A stretch of DNA of 48,409 bases from Woeseiaceae bacterium (GTDB taxonomy: Bacteria > Pseudomonadota > Gammaproteobacteria > Steroidobacterales > Woeseiaceae), in the NCBI GenBank assembly GCA_030066075.1, contig JASJCH010000029.1, positions 1-48,409 of the forward strand, read 5' to 3'. The position numbers and the translations under genes are program-made. The notes under the pieces are model-generated. The model was not told where the DNA came from. It worked only from the letters and a program-made list of their open reading frames with translations, and ran no database searches. How positions within the stretch are numbered: the stretch's first letter is position 1; each line of letters opens with the position of its first letter. Positions 26,476 through 35,003 of the stretch are shown here, piece by piece.

Positions 26476-27141
26476 CTATTGTCGCGGCAGGTGCCCGACC
26501 TTGACGTAGACCAGGGCGCCCTCGTCTTTCGTAAACGGCGCGTGCTCGCTGCCGTGCGGGCTGCGAATCCAGGTGCCGGCGGGGTAGTCGCCATCGTCGT
26601 CGTAGAACGCGCCGGAGATGACAAAGACCTCCTCACCGCGGTTGTGAGTATGGCGCTCGAACGTGGTGTTCGGCGCCCAGCGGATCAGCGACACGCGCTC
26701 GCTGCCGTGCTTGTGGAGCTGCAGCACCTCTATGCCATCGACAGGACCGGGCTGGAACTCTGCGCTCCGGGTATCGAGCGCGAACTGCTGCTGGTCCTCT
26801 TTCTCGAATTGCTGCAGCTTGACGAAAATAACGCAGCCGTTCGCCCCGACGTGCGGCGAGTGCGCCGTGCCGATCGGGTTGCGCACGTAAGTGCCGGCGG
26901 GGTACGCGTCGTGCTCGTCGCCGAACTCGCCTTCGAGCACAAAGAACTCCTCGCCGCCGCCGTGCACGTGCCGGGAGAAGGTGCTATTCGGTGCGTAGCG
27001 CACCAGGGACGTGGCGCGCGCCACCTCGTCGCCGATGCGATCCAGCATCATCCGTTCGACGCCCGGCATCGGCGAGGCAACCCAGTCGTAGTCGTCGGGC
27101 CGTATCACGACGCGCTCGTCGAAGTCGGCGTTCAGGCGCAT
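26476..27141 (-). CDS. Double ChrR-type cupin protein
   Basis: A 221-residue protein with two cupin units. Unit 1: APNSTFSRHVHGGGEEFFVLEGEF; unit 2: APNTTFERHTHNRGEEVFVISGAF. Each keeps the two His and Glu of motif 1 that bind a metal; the later halves read GTAHSPHVG and GSEHAPFTK, each with a motif 2 His. The pattern APNxTFxxHxHxxGEE is that of the cupin domain of ChrR anti-sigma factors, but no anti-sigma zinc-finger part is present. Its ATG lies ten bases inside the end of the upstream monooxygenase gene, so translation is coupled. It may be a metal-dependent dioxygenase or isomerase for the monooxygenase product; unproven. Confidence 0.9.
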   Translation of the reverse strand: MRLNADFDERVVIRPDDYDWVASPMPGVERMMLDRIGDEVARATSLVRYAPNSTFSRHVHGGGEEFFVLEGEFGDEHDAYPAGTYVRNPIGTAHSPHVGANGCVIFVKLQQFEKEDQQQFALDTRSAEFQPGPVDGIEVLQLHKHGSERVSLIRWAPNTTFERHTHNRGEEVFVISGAFYDDDGDYPAGTWIRSPHGSEHAPFTKDEGALVYVKVGHLPRQ

Positions 27142-28613
27142 CGTCGATCCTCGTTGCTGAACAACAGCGCCCCGTCGTCGATCTCGCCCTTGCGGAACAG
27201 CTCGCGTTCGCGCTTGTAGTCCTGCGGATTGGTCCAGGGGCCGTCGATGCCCTGCTTCGGCATCTGGTCGACGACGCGCTGGATATAGCCGGACGAGAAA
27301 TCCATGATGAAGGGCCGGTCGGCCGAGTCTTCGACTTCCGCATCGGGCGTTGGCGTGCACTGCCGTGCGCGGACCGTGTCCATGTGGTTCACCAGCCGGC
27401 AGAAATACTCGGCGATCAGGTCGGCGCGCAGCGTCCACGACGCGTTGATGTAGCCGAACGTCGATACGAGATTGGGCACGCCCGAGCACATCAGGCCCTT
27501 GTAGGTCACGGTCTTGCCGAAGTCGACCGGCTGGCCGTCGACCTCGAAATCGACGCCGCCGAGCACGAGCAGGTCGAGGCCCGTTGCCGTCACGATGATG
27601 TCCGCGACCAGTTCCTCGCCCGACTCGAGGCGAATGCCCGTCTCGGTGAACGTGTCGATCGTGTCGGTCGCTACCGAGGCTTTGCCCGAGCGAATGGCTT
27701 CGAACAGGTCGCTATTGGGCACGAGGCACAGGCGCTGGTCCCAGGGGTTATAGGCCGGCGTGAAGTGCTTCTCGATGGGATAGTCATTGCCCAACTCCTT
27801 GCGCACCCGCCGCAGGAGGAAGCGCTTCATCATCTCGGGCCGCGTCCGGGTCAGCCCGTAGGTAAAGGTCTGGAACGTGATGTTCTTCCAGCGCGTGATG
27901 GCGTAAGCCCACTTGTCCGGCAGGATCGCACGCAGGATATTGGCGATCATGTCCTCGTCGGGAAACGAGATGACGTAGGTCGGCGAGCGCTGCAGCATCG
28001 TAATGTGCTCGACATCCGCCGCCATCTCCGGAACCAGCGTCATCGCCGTGGCGCCGGAACCGATCACGATGACTTTCTTGCCGGAATAGTCGAGGTCCTC
28101 GGGCCAGGATTGCGGGTGCACGACGTCACCCTGGAACCGCTCACGTCCCTTGAACTGCGGCAGGTAGCCGTGCTCGTAGTTGTAGTAACCCGAGCACATC
28201 AGCAGCATATTGCAGCGCAGCTGCTCGACCTCGTTGCTGTCGGCGCGCTGAATCTCCAGCGTCCACGCTGCATCATCGCTCGACCACGACGCGCCAACCA
28301 CCCGACGTCCGTAACGGATGTGCTCGTCGACGCGGTACTCGGCAGCGGTTTCCTGGATGTACTTGAGGATCGCGGGCCCGTCGGCGATCGCCTTGGATTC
28401 CTTCCACGGTTTGAAGTTGTAGCCGAGCGTGTGCATGTCGCTGTCCGAGCGAATGCCCGGGTAACGGAACAGGTCCCAGGTGCCGCCCAGGCTATCGCGG
28501 CCCTCGAGGATTACGTAGCTTTTGTTGGGACAGTCCTGCTGCAGGTGACAGGCAGCGCCAATGCCGGAAAGGCCCGCCCCTACGATAACGACATCAAAAT
28601 ATTCGCTGGTCAC
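27132..28613 (-). CDS. Baeyer-Villiger-type flavin monooxygenase (EthA-like)
   Basis: About 493 residues. First FAD motif VVIVGAGLSGIGAACHL near the N-terminus, RYPGIRSDSDM, the Baeyer-Villiger fingerprint FQGDVVHPQSWPED (FxGxxxHxxxWP) and the NADPH motif VIGSGATAMTLVPEMA. Closest in layout to EthA/acetone-type monooxygenases that insert oxygen into ketones. The start is uncertain: GTG 28613 (VTSEYFDV, chosen by family length), GTG 28628 with a weak TAGG, or TTG 28634. Ten bases overlap with the cupin gene downstream. The substrate is unknown; the cupin partner suggests a two-step oxidation. Confidence 0.93.
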   Translation of the reverse strand: MTSEYFDVVIVGAGLSGIGAACHLQQDCPNKSYVILEGRDSLGGTWDLFRYPGIRSDSDMHTLGYNFKPWKESKAIADGPAILKYIQETAAEYRVDEHIRYGRRVVGASWSSDDAAWTLEIQRADSNEVEQLRCNMLLMCSGYYNYEHGYLPQFKGRERFQGDVVHPQSWPEDLDYSGKKVIVIGSGATAMTLVPEMAADVEHITMLQRSPTYVISFPDEDMIANILRAILPDKWAYAITRWKNITFQTFTYGLTRTRPEMMKRFLLRRVRKELGNDYPIEKHFTPAYNPWDQRLCLVPNSDLFEAIRSGKASVATDTIDTFTETGIRLESGEELVADIIVTATGLDLLVLGGVDFEVDGQPVDFGKTVTYKGLMCSGVPNLVSTFGYINASWTLRADLIAEYFCRLVNHMDTVRARQCTPTPDAEVEDSADRPFIMDFSSGYIQRVVDQMPKQGIDGPWTNPQDYKRERELFRKGEIDDGALLFSNEDRRCA

Positions 28614-28654
28614 GCGTGTTCCGGCCACGCGCAACCTAACGGCGGCGGCGTAGC

Positions 28655-28858
28655 CTAGTCTTCCAGGTTCAACTTGGACTTAATGATAACGTGCCGGCCC
28701 GTGCTGTTGTACGGGTCACCGCCGACATCGACATCATCGGCGACCGACAGCTCGGGCTCGTCGGTAAAGTCGACGTTAGCGGCGCGCGAGCGCTTGTCCA
28801 TCGCGTCCAGCGTCGCCAGCGTATGCCTGGTGTGCTTGCCTGAATTATGTGAATCCAC
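28655..28858 (-). CDS. Small protein of unknown function (67 aa)
   Basis: GTG start at 28858 with AGAGG about eight bases upstream. The protein is hydrophilic and acidic in the middle (FTDEPELSVADDVDVGGDPYNST) with a basic N-terminus (HNSGKHTRHTLATLDAMDKRSR) and ends GRHVIIKSKLNLED. There is no signal or membrane segment. The GDPYNST-GRHV motif looks familiar as a conserved tail of short gammaproteobacterial proteins of unknown role, but I cannot name the family. It lies 41 bases before the monooxygenase gene on the same strand and could share its transcript. Confidence 0.65.
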   Translation of the reverse strand: MDSHNSGKHTRHTLATLDAMDKRSRAANVDFTDEPELSVADDVDVGGDPYNSTGRHVIIKSKLNLED

Positions 28859-28990
28859 GAGCGTCCCTCTGTGTTTTTCTCTCTGTACACAGTTTGAACC
28901 AGGCGCTCGTGAAGAATTCTGTCGCTCGTCGGCGAATACGGACCGCTCGTCGGGAAATCGCCGCCGGTCGGTCCCGGCGCACCGTTCGTC

Positions 28991-30793
28991 CTAGAGGGGC
29001 GACGTGGCCTCGCGCAGCCACGCCGCGTCGGGCTCGGACAGCAGCGGCGACAAGGTCTTCCGAACCGTCTCGTGGTAATTGTTGAGCCAGGCGAGTTCGG
29101 TGTCGCTCATCAGTGAGGTATCGACCAGCCGCCGGTCGATCGGCGCCAGTGTCAGCGTCTCGAACTCGAGCATGCCGTCCGTCGCGGATTCGCGCACGAC
29201 GACGAGGTTTTCGATGCGAATGCCGTATCCGCCCTCGACGTAATAGCCCGGTTCGTTGGACAGGATCATGCCGGGCCGCAGCGCGACCCAGGGCGCTTTC
29301 TTGGCCACACTTTGCGGCCCTTCATGCACCCCCAGGTAAGTGCCGACGCCGTGGCCGGTGCCGTGCGCGTAGTCGAGCCCGGCATTCCACAGCGGCTGGC
29401 GCGCGAGGATATCGAGCTGGTAACCGCTCGTGTCCGGCGGGAAAACGGCGGACGCCAGGGCAATGTGACCCTGCAAGACGCGCGTGAAGCGATCTTTGCG
29501 CTCTGCGCCCTGTGCCCCCAGCGGAATCGTTCGCGTGATGTCGGTCGTGCCGTCGAGATACTGGCCGCCGGAATCAACCAGGAACAGCTCGCCTTTCTGC
29601 ATCGGCCGGTCGCTGGCCTCGGATACCCGGTAGTGGATGATCGCACCGTTGGGACCGGAACCCGAGATCGTGTCGAAGCTGATGTCCTGCAGCGCGTCGT
29701 CCTCGGCCCGAAACGCCTCGAGCTGTTTCACGGCGTCGATTTCGGTGATGCCTTGCGCCCAGTTCTCGTCGATCCAGCGCAGGAACTTGACCATCGCGAC
29801 GCCGTCACGAATATGCGCGTTGCGGAATCCCTGGACTTCGGTTGCATTCTTGATGCCGCGCGCGAGGATCAGCGGATCGTCGCCTGCCTTAATCGTCGCG
29901 CCCGACTCGCTCAACGCGTCGTACACGTAGCGCGGGCAGACGGTCTTGTTGACGAGCACGCTCTTGCCCTGTGCGCCGAGGTCGCGCAGATAGTCACCGA
30001 AGTGCTCCTCGTCCGATATCTCGACGTCCGGACCGAGGTGGGCGCGCAACTCGTCGCTGATCTCGTGGCCCGCGAAAAAGGCGGCGGCCTTGCCGTCCGC
30101 ATGCAGCACCGCGCGGCACAGCGCGGCTGGCGTGCGCGGCACGTCGCCGCCGCGGATATTCAACAGCCAGGCCGTCGCGTTGGGGTTCGCGAACACGATC
30201 GCGTCCGCGCCGGCTTTCTCGAGCTCGGCCCCGACCCGTTGCCGCTTGCTGGCCGAGTCCTCGCCGGCGTACTCGACGGCATGCGGGTACGGCGCCGGCG
30301 GCGCGCCGTTCGGTCGGTCCTGCCAGAGTTCGTCGATCGGGTGCCGATCAAGAGCGACGAGTGCAACGTGATCGAGCGCCTCGATGTGCGCGATCTCTTC
30401 CTGCGAATGCAGCTTGCTCCAGTAGCCGAGCCGGGACACGCGCCCGGGATTGTCGCGCAGCCACTGCCAGGGCGGCAGCTCGCGCAGGTCCTCGTAGCCG
30501 AACCAGTCGTCGGACGTCTCGATTCTCGCCTGCTCGGTGTAGCGCCCGTCGATAAACAGGATCGCAGACTCCGGCATGACGATCGCCGCGCCCGCGGAAC
30601 CCGAGAAACCGGTCAGCCACAGCAACCGCTCGAACTGCGGCGGCGTGTACTCGTTCAGGTATTCGTCGTCGTGCGGGACCAGCAGCCCGTCGATATCGAG
30701 GGCAGCCATGCGCTCGCGCAACAAGGGCAGGTGCCTTTCGGCAGCTGCCCTGTCGCCACGAACTTCGAAGGTCTGGAACGTTCTACGCGTCAA
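28991..30793 (-). CDS. Xaa-Pro aminopeptidase (M24B, three-domain type)
   Basis: A 600-residue cytosolic enzyme of the size of eukaryotic-type aminopeptidase P1. Two creatinase-like N-terminal domains (LLVPHDDEYLNEYTPPQFER ... GYWSKLHSQEEIAH) precede the pita-bread catalytic domain. Metal ligands are in LFLVDSGGQYLDGTTDITRTI, AHGTGHGVGTYLGVHEGPQ, SNEPGYY and GIRIENLVVV. It removes N-terminal residues preceding proline. The start is TTG at 30793, overlapping the TGA of the upstream molybdenum hydroxylase as TTGA (30790-30793), which points to translational coupling despite unrelated functions. Confidence 0.93.
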   Translation of the reverse strand: MTRRTFQTFEVRGDRAAAERHLPLLRERMAALDIDGLLVPHDDEYLNEYTPPQFERLLWLTGFSGSAGAAIVMPESAILFIDGRYTEQARIETSDDWFGYEDLRELPPWQWLRDNPGRVSRLGYWSKLHSQEEIAHIEALDHVALVALDRHPIDELWQDRPNGAPPAPYPHAVEYAGEDSASKRQRVGAELEKAGADAIVFANPNATAWLLNIRGGDVPRTPAALCRAVLHADGKAAAFFAGHEISDELRAHLGPDVEISDEEHFGDYLRDLGAQGKSVLVNKTVCPRYVYDALSESGATIKAGDDPLILARGIKNATEVQGFRNAHIRDGVAMVKFLRWIDENWAQGITEIDAVKQLEAFRAEDDALQDISFDTISGSGPNGAIIHYRVSEASDRPMQKGELFLVDSGGQYLDGTTDITRTIPLGAQGAERKDRFTRVLQGHIALASAVFPPDTSGYQLDILARQPLWNAGLDYAHGTGHGVGTYLGVHEGPQSVAKKAPWVALRPGMILSNEPGYYVEGGYGIRIENLVVVRESATDGMLEFETLTLAPIDRRLVDTSLMSDTELAWLNNYHETVRKTLSPLLSEPDAAWLREATSPL

Positions 30794-33060
30794 AGCTTGA
30801 TCGGCAGATCGCGCACCCGCTTGCCCGTCGCCGCGAAGATCGCGTTGCCGATGGCCGGCTGCACCGCGATCAGCGGCGGCTCGCCGAGACCGGTCGGGTG
30901 CTCGGTGCTTTCCATGAACCTGAGGTCGAGCTCCGGCACGTCGGCCATGCGCAGCGGCGTGTAGGCGTCCAGGTTACGCTCGGCAACCTCGCCATTGGCG
31001 AAGTTCGCGCCTTCGTGCAGCGCCAGGCTGACGCCCCACAGCGTTGCGCCTTCCGCCTGCGCCATAGCGCCTTCCGGATGCACCACCGTGCCGCAGTCGA
31101 TCGACTGCCAGATCTTCTTGACCGTGACCTTGTTCGATTCCGGGTCCACCGCCACGTGGGCGACACAGCCGATCCACGTTGGCATGTTGCGCTCCTGGCC
31201 GTAGCTGGCCGCAAAACCCATGCCTTCGTTTTCGGGCAGCACCTGGCCCCAGCCGCTGCGGTCGCGAACGTCCTCGATCGCAGCCGCAAGCCGCGTGGCG
31301 CCGCCAACCGCGTTCGGCGCCGAGCCCGCGTTCTTGCCCGCCGCGTCGAGCATCGAAAGGCGGAACTCGATCGGGTCCTTGCCGGAGATCAGGGCGAGTT
31401 CGTCAATGAACGACTCCAGGCCCCAGGTAATCCAGCCCGGGCCCACTGCGCGCAGCCAGCCCGGCAGGAAGGTTCGCTGGGCGAGATCGTTGTTGATTGA
31501 CCGCACGCGATGATTGGCCAGCGTGTACCAGTGATCCGAGCCGTTGGTCGCAAACGGGTCGAACTTGCCGTTGCCGTCGACTGCGTCGGGCATGAAGCCC
31601 GGCGCCATCGCCAGCGTCGGCCAGCCGGACGCCATGGCGTGCTCGATGCCGGTCACGTTGCCATCAGCGTCAAACGACGCGTCGAGCCGTGCGACGGAGG
31701 CCGAGCGGCAGCAGTCGAAACGGCTGTCGTCGGCGCGCTGGAACACGATCTTGACCGGCTTGCCAAGCTGCTTGGCCGCCAGCGCGGCCGGGATCATCGG
31801 ATCGCCCCAAAGGCGTCTTCCGAATCCGCCGCCGAGGTAGTACTGGTGAATGACGATGTCCGTCTCTTCCATCTGCAGCGCGGTCGCGAGGGTCGGCAGG
31901 ATCAGCGATTGCCACTGGTTGCCCGAGTGGATGTGGCACTTGCCGTCGCGGAATTCGACGAGCGCGTTGGCCGGCTCGAGCGTGAAGTGCAGCGCCGTGC
32001 TGGTCGTATATTTTGCGGAGTGCATCGACGAGGCGTCGGCTCGGGCCGCGGCGACGTCGCCGTCGTCGACGGCCAGCACGCCGGAAGCCTTGTCGTTGAC
32101 CAGGCGATTACCCTCGGCAATCAGGTCCGCCTCGCTGACGTCGGCGGTCGGACCGGCTTCCCAGTCGACCACGACCGCGGCAGCCGCGCGCATGGCCGCC
32201 GGGTAGTTCTCGGCGATGACGACCGCCCAGCCCTGCAGGACTTCGCTCGGATCCTCGAGCACCAGCGTCTGGATATAGCCGCGAATGTCCTTGGCCGCGG
32301 TATCGTCGATGCTGCGAATCGTGCTGCCGTAGCGGGTCGGCGGGATCAGCGGATGCGCGTAAACCATGCCGTCGAGCTCGACGTCGAGGCCGTAGACCGC
32401 GCCGCCGCCCACCTTGGCCTCGATATCGAGGGCCCGGGTCGGCTTGCCGATCATCGTCCGTTCCGACGCCGGCTTGACGGGCATCGCGCCCAGCTCTTCG
32501 TCGGTAAATGTGCGGCTGATATCGCCCTTGCGGACGATGTCAGCGAACGAAACCGACTCGCCATTCGCGGACACGATGCCGTTCTCGACGGTAGCGTCCT
32601 CGGCGTTGGCGCCCAGCAACGCGGCCCCAGCGTCGCGCAGGATGGTGCGCCCGGCGGCGCCGGCCTGCGACAGCATCGTGAACGTCGTGAACACGGACCA
32701 CGAGCCGCCGGTCACCATGTAACCCCACTTCGGGTCCGAGTCGACGTGGTCGATGCGGACGTCATCCCAGTTGGCGCCGAGCTCATCGGCCACGACGCGC
32801 GCCAGCGCAGTGCCGACGTGCTGGCCCATCTCGGCCTTGGCGATGTTGACGAGCACCTTGCCGTTACCGTCTACCTCGAACCACACCGACGGTGAGAACT
32901 TCAGGCTCGCGCCGTCGACCGCCATCTCCTCGACGGCCTCATCGCGGCTGCAGCCGGGCAGCACGACGCCGAGACCCATGACGAGGCCGGCCCCGGCGCT
33001 CGTGGCCAGGAAGCTGCGGCGAGTGATGTTGCCCTGCAGGTCTTTTGCTCGCATTGCCAT
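30790..33060 (-). CDS. Molybdenum hydroxylase large subunit (isoquinoline 1-oxidoreductase beta type)
   Basis: A 756-residue molybdopterin-cytosine-dinucleotide-binding subunit of the xanthine oxidase family. Start at ATG 33060, because a Tat signal follows (NITRRSFLATSAGAGLVMGL) with a lipobox-like VLPGC (Cys37), so it may be an exported lipoprotein. Motifs: YYLGGGFGRRLWGD, TALHFTLEPANALVEF and the C-terminal GLGEPPLIAVQPAIGNAI with the catalytic Glu. This arrangement (single large subunit with Tat signal plus small Fe-S subunit, no FAD subunit) is that of IorB-type aldehyde or N-heterocycle oxidoreductases, which pass electrons to a cytochrome. It begins two bases after the small-subunit stop. 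Confidence 0.93.
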   Translation of the reverse strand: MAMRAKDLQGNITRRSFLATSAGAGLVMGLGVVLPGCSRDEAVEEMAVDGASLKFSPSVWFEVDGNGKVLVNIAKAEMGQHVGTALARVVADELGANWDDVRIDHVDSDPKWGYMVTGGSWSVFTTFTMLSQAGAAGRTILRDAGAALLGANAEDATVENGIVSANGESVSFADIVRKGDISRTFTDEELGAMPVKPASERTMIGKPTRALDIEAKVGGGAVYGLDVELDGMVYAHPLIPPTRYGSTIRSIDDTAAKDIRGYIQTLVLEDPSEVLQGWAVVIAENYPAAMRAAAAVVVDWEAGPTADVSEADLIAEGNRLVNDKASGVLAVDDGDVAAARADASSMHSAKYTTSTALHFTLEPANALVEFRDGKCHIHSGNQWQSLILPTLATALQMEETDIVIHQYYLGGGFGRRLWGDPMIPAALAAKQLGKPVKIVFQRADDSRFDCCRSASVARLDASFDADGNVTGIEHAMASGWPTLAMAPGFMPDAVDGNGKFDPFATNGSDHWYTLANHRVRSINNDLAQRTFLPGWLRAVGPGWITWGLESFIDELALISGKDPIEFRLSMLDAAGKNAGSAPNAVGGATRLAAAIEDVRDRSGWGQVLPENEGMGFAASYGQERNMPTWIGCVAHVAVDPESNKVTVKKIWQSIDCGTVVHPEGAMAQAEGATLWGVSLALHEGANFANGEVAERNLDAYTPLRMADVPELDLRFMESTEHPTGLGEPPLIAVQPAIGNAIFAATGKRVRDLPIKL

Positions 33061-33062
33061 GA

Positions 33063-33521
33063 CTACGCCTCCTCGCCGCCGGCGGCGGTCTTGATAGCCT
33101 CGTGGATGCGCGTATACGACATGCAGCGACACAGGTTGCCGTTCATCGCGTCAGTGATCTGCTGGTCGGTCGGGCTCGGCGTATTCGCCAGGAGTCCGGC
33201 CGCCTGCATGATCTGGCCCGACTGGCAATAGCCGCACTGCGGTACCTGCTTTTCGACCCAGGCCTGCTTGAGCGCATTGCCCTCGGCGCTGTCGAGACCC
33301 TCGATCGTGGTAATGGTCTTGCCGGCGACGGCGCTGACATTGGTGATGCACGATCGCGTGGGCACGCCGTCAATGTGCACGGTGCAGGCGCCGCACATCG
33401 CGATGCCGCATCCAAACTTCGTACCTTTGAGCTTGAGCTCGTCGCGTATTACCCAGAGCAGCGGCGTATCATCCTCGCTCTCGGAGGTAACAGCTTGCCC
33501 GTTGACTTCGAATTCGATCAC
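33063..33521 (-). CDS. Molybdenum hydroxylase small [2Fe-2S] subunit (IorA type)
   Basis: A 152-residue protein with two [2Fe-2S] clusters: plant-ferredoxin-type CGIAMCGAC plus a later Cys (TRSCIT), and the helical-domain type QCGYCQSG ... CRC. It carries electrons from the molybdenum centre of the large subunit. The start is GTG at 33521 with a GGGGG stretch upstream. There is no signal peptide, so it would be exported by hitch-hiking with the Tat-signal-bearing large subunit, as in the Ior family. Operon with the large subunit; the substrate is not evident from sequence. Confidence 0.94.
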   Translation of the reverse strand: MIEFEVNGQAVTSESEDDTPLLWVIRDELKLKGTKFGCGIAMCGACTVHIDGVPTRSCITNVSAVAGKTITTIEGLDSAEGNALKQAWVEKQVPQCGYCQSGQIMQAAGLLANTPSPTDQQITDAMNGNLCRCMSYTRIHEAIKTAAGGEEA

Positions 33522-33578
33522 GGTAAACCCCCACTTCCTGTTATCTGGCTGACCAGAGTAGTGTAGTACAAAGGGCCG

Positions 33579-34997
33579 CTAGTTTTCCGCCAGCCCCAGC
33601 GCCATCATCATGATGTCGTAAATTCGATTCTGTTCGATCACGCCGCGAGCCGCTTCTGAACCCGGACCGATCGCATACAGCGCGACGTCTTCGCCACCGT
33701 GCGTCTCGCTGTACTCGTGCGTGCCGTCGTCATTCTCGTAGAAGACCGGAACGAGTGACTGCGCCAGCGCATGCACGCCGGTTTCGGGTTCCGGCCGGGG
33801 CAGCTCGCGCACGAAGCCGGGCCCGTTGGCATACGACAACACGGTGTACGGCTGGCCGTCGGCCGCGAGATCGGGCTTGTCCATTGGCAACCCGCGGTCG
33901 TCATTCTTCACGACATGTCCGAGTACCGGATTGCCGCGCGTCGCGTAGCCGCCCAGCGTGAACACATGCGAGTGATCGGCCGTGACGAGCACCAGGGTCT
34001 CCCTGGTATCGATCATCTCCATGACGGCAGCCACGGCGTTGGCGAACTCCTGGGTCTCCAGCATCGCCCAACCGGGCCTGGCGTCGTGGTGCGCATGATC
34101 GATGCGGCCGCCCTCGACGAGCAGGAAGTAGCCAGCCTCGCTCTCCTCCAGTAGACGAACGGCCGTCGTCGCCATCTGCGTCAGCGTCGGCTCAGTCGAA
34201 TCCGGCTTCCTCTCGGCCACGAAGCTCATGTGCTCTGACGCAAACAGCCCAAGCACTTCCTCGCCGGGTTGCAGGTCTTCGAGCTGCTCGGCCGACGCCA
34301 CGTAACGGCGCCTGGCGCCCGCGCCCAGCCAGTCGCGCACCAGGTCTGCATCGGCTTGCCTGCGTTTGCCGAGGCGGTCGGCGCCGAAGAAGTGCTGGCT
34401 GCCGCCGCCCATCACGATCTGTGGCCCGTTACCCGCGTGCACGAGCTGGTAAGCAATGTCGTGACAACCAAGCTGCCAGTCGGTCGGGTCAACGTCCGAA
34501 TCGTCTTCCCAGTCGCGCTCGGCGGTACGGGCAAACATCCCCGCCGGCGTCGCGTGCGTGACGCGCGTGGTGGTCACCACGCCGATCGCCTTACCCGCCT
34601 GGCCTGCGATCTCCGTGATCGGCGTCAGCGGATGGGCCAGCTGCCCCTCACAGCTTTTGCGGAGCGCTTCGGGCCCGACGTTGATTACGCCGGCGCGCGT
34701 CTTCGTGCCCGTGAGCATCGCCGTGATCGCGCCGGCCGAGTCCGGCGTTTGCTGGTTGGTGTTGTAGGTTTTCACAAGCGCGACGTTGGGAAACGTCTCG
34801 AAGGGCAACACATGCTCCTCGCCGCTCATTCCTCTTGATTGCCCGTCGAAAATCCGTGCCGCCGTCACCGTGGCCACGCCCATGCCGTCGCCGACGAACA
34901 GGATGACGTTACGAGCCTTGTCCGGCGAGTCGTTCGCTGGCTGGCACGCAGCCAGCAGCGTGGCGAACAGCAGGGGGGCTGCTGTGCGTAGCGTCAT
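33579..34997 (-). CDS. Alkaline phosphatase lipoprotein
   Basis: A 472-residue alkaline phosphatase with a lipoprotein signal (LLFATLLAACQP, Cys18). Metal Asp in VILFVGDGMG (Asp37), nucleophile Ser87 in TPDSAGAITAMLTGTKT, zinc ligands in EGGRIDHAHHDA and VTADHSHVFTLGGY. It is PhoA-superfamily, lacking the two disulfides of E. coli PhoA. It hydrolyses phosphomonoesters outside the cytoplasm. It starts six bases after the thiolase stop and so is probably cotranscribed with it, although no metabolic link is obvious. No Pho box was recognised nearby. Confidence 0.94.
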   Translation of the reverse strand: MTLRTAAPLLFATLLAACQPANDSPDKARNVILFVGDGMGVATVTAARIFDGQSRGMSGEEHVLPFETFPNVALVKTYNTNQQTPDSAGAITAMLTGTKTRAGVINVGPEALRKSCEGQLAHPLTPITEIAGQAGKAIGVVTTTRVTHATPAGMFARTAERDWEDDSDVDPTDWQLGCHDIAYQLVHAGNGPQIVMGGGSQHFFGADRLGKRRQADADLVRDWLGAGARRRYVASAEQLEDLQPGEEVLGLFASEHMSFVAERKPDSTEPTLTQMATTAVRLLEESEAGYFLLVEGGRIDHAHHDARPGWAMLETQEFANAVAAVMEMIDTRETLVLVTADHSHVFTLGGYATRGNPVLGHVVKNDDRGLPMDKPDLAADGQPYTVLSYANGPGFVRELPRPEPETGVHALAQSLVPVFYENDDGTHEYSETHGGEDVALYAIGPGSEAARGVIEQNRIYDIMMMALGLAEN

Positions 34998-35003
34998 CGT
35001 CGC

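Noticed and set aside
26476..27141. ChrR anti-sigma factor
   Set aside because: Only cupin units are present; the zinc-binding anti-sigma domain and a neighbouring ECF sigma gene are missing.
26476..27489. Longer 337-codon version of the cupin gene
   Set aside because: The first 116 codons overlap the end of the monooxygenase in another frame and resemble nothing; the cupin fold starts at ATG 27141.
26991..28658. Plus-strand open frame of 555 codons opposite the monooxygenase
   Set aside because: It is antisense to a gene with intact FAD, NADPH and Baeyer-Villiger motifs, and its own translation matches nothing.
29312..32895. Plus-strand open frames of 550 and 461 codons (29312-30964, 31510-32895)
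   Set aside because: Both are antisense to aminopeptidase P and the molybdenum hydroxylase with no recognisable domains.
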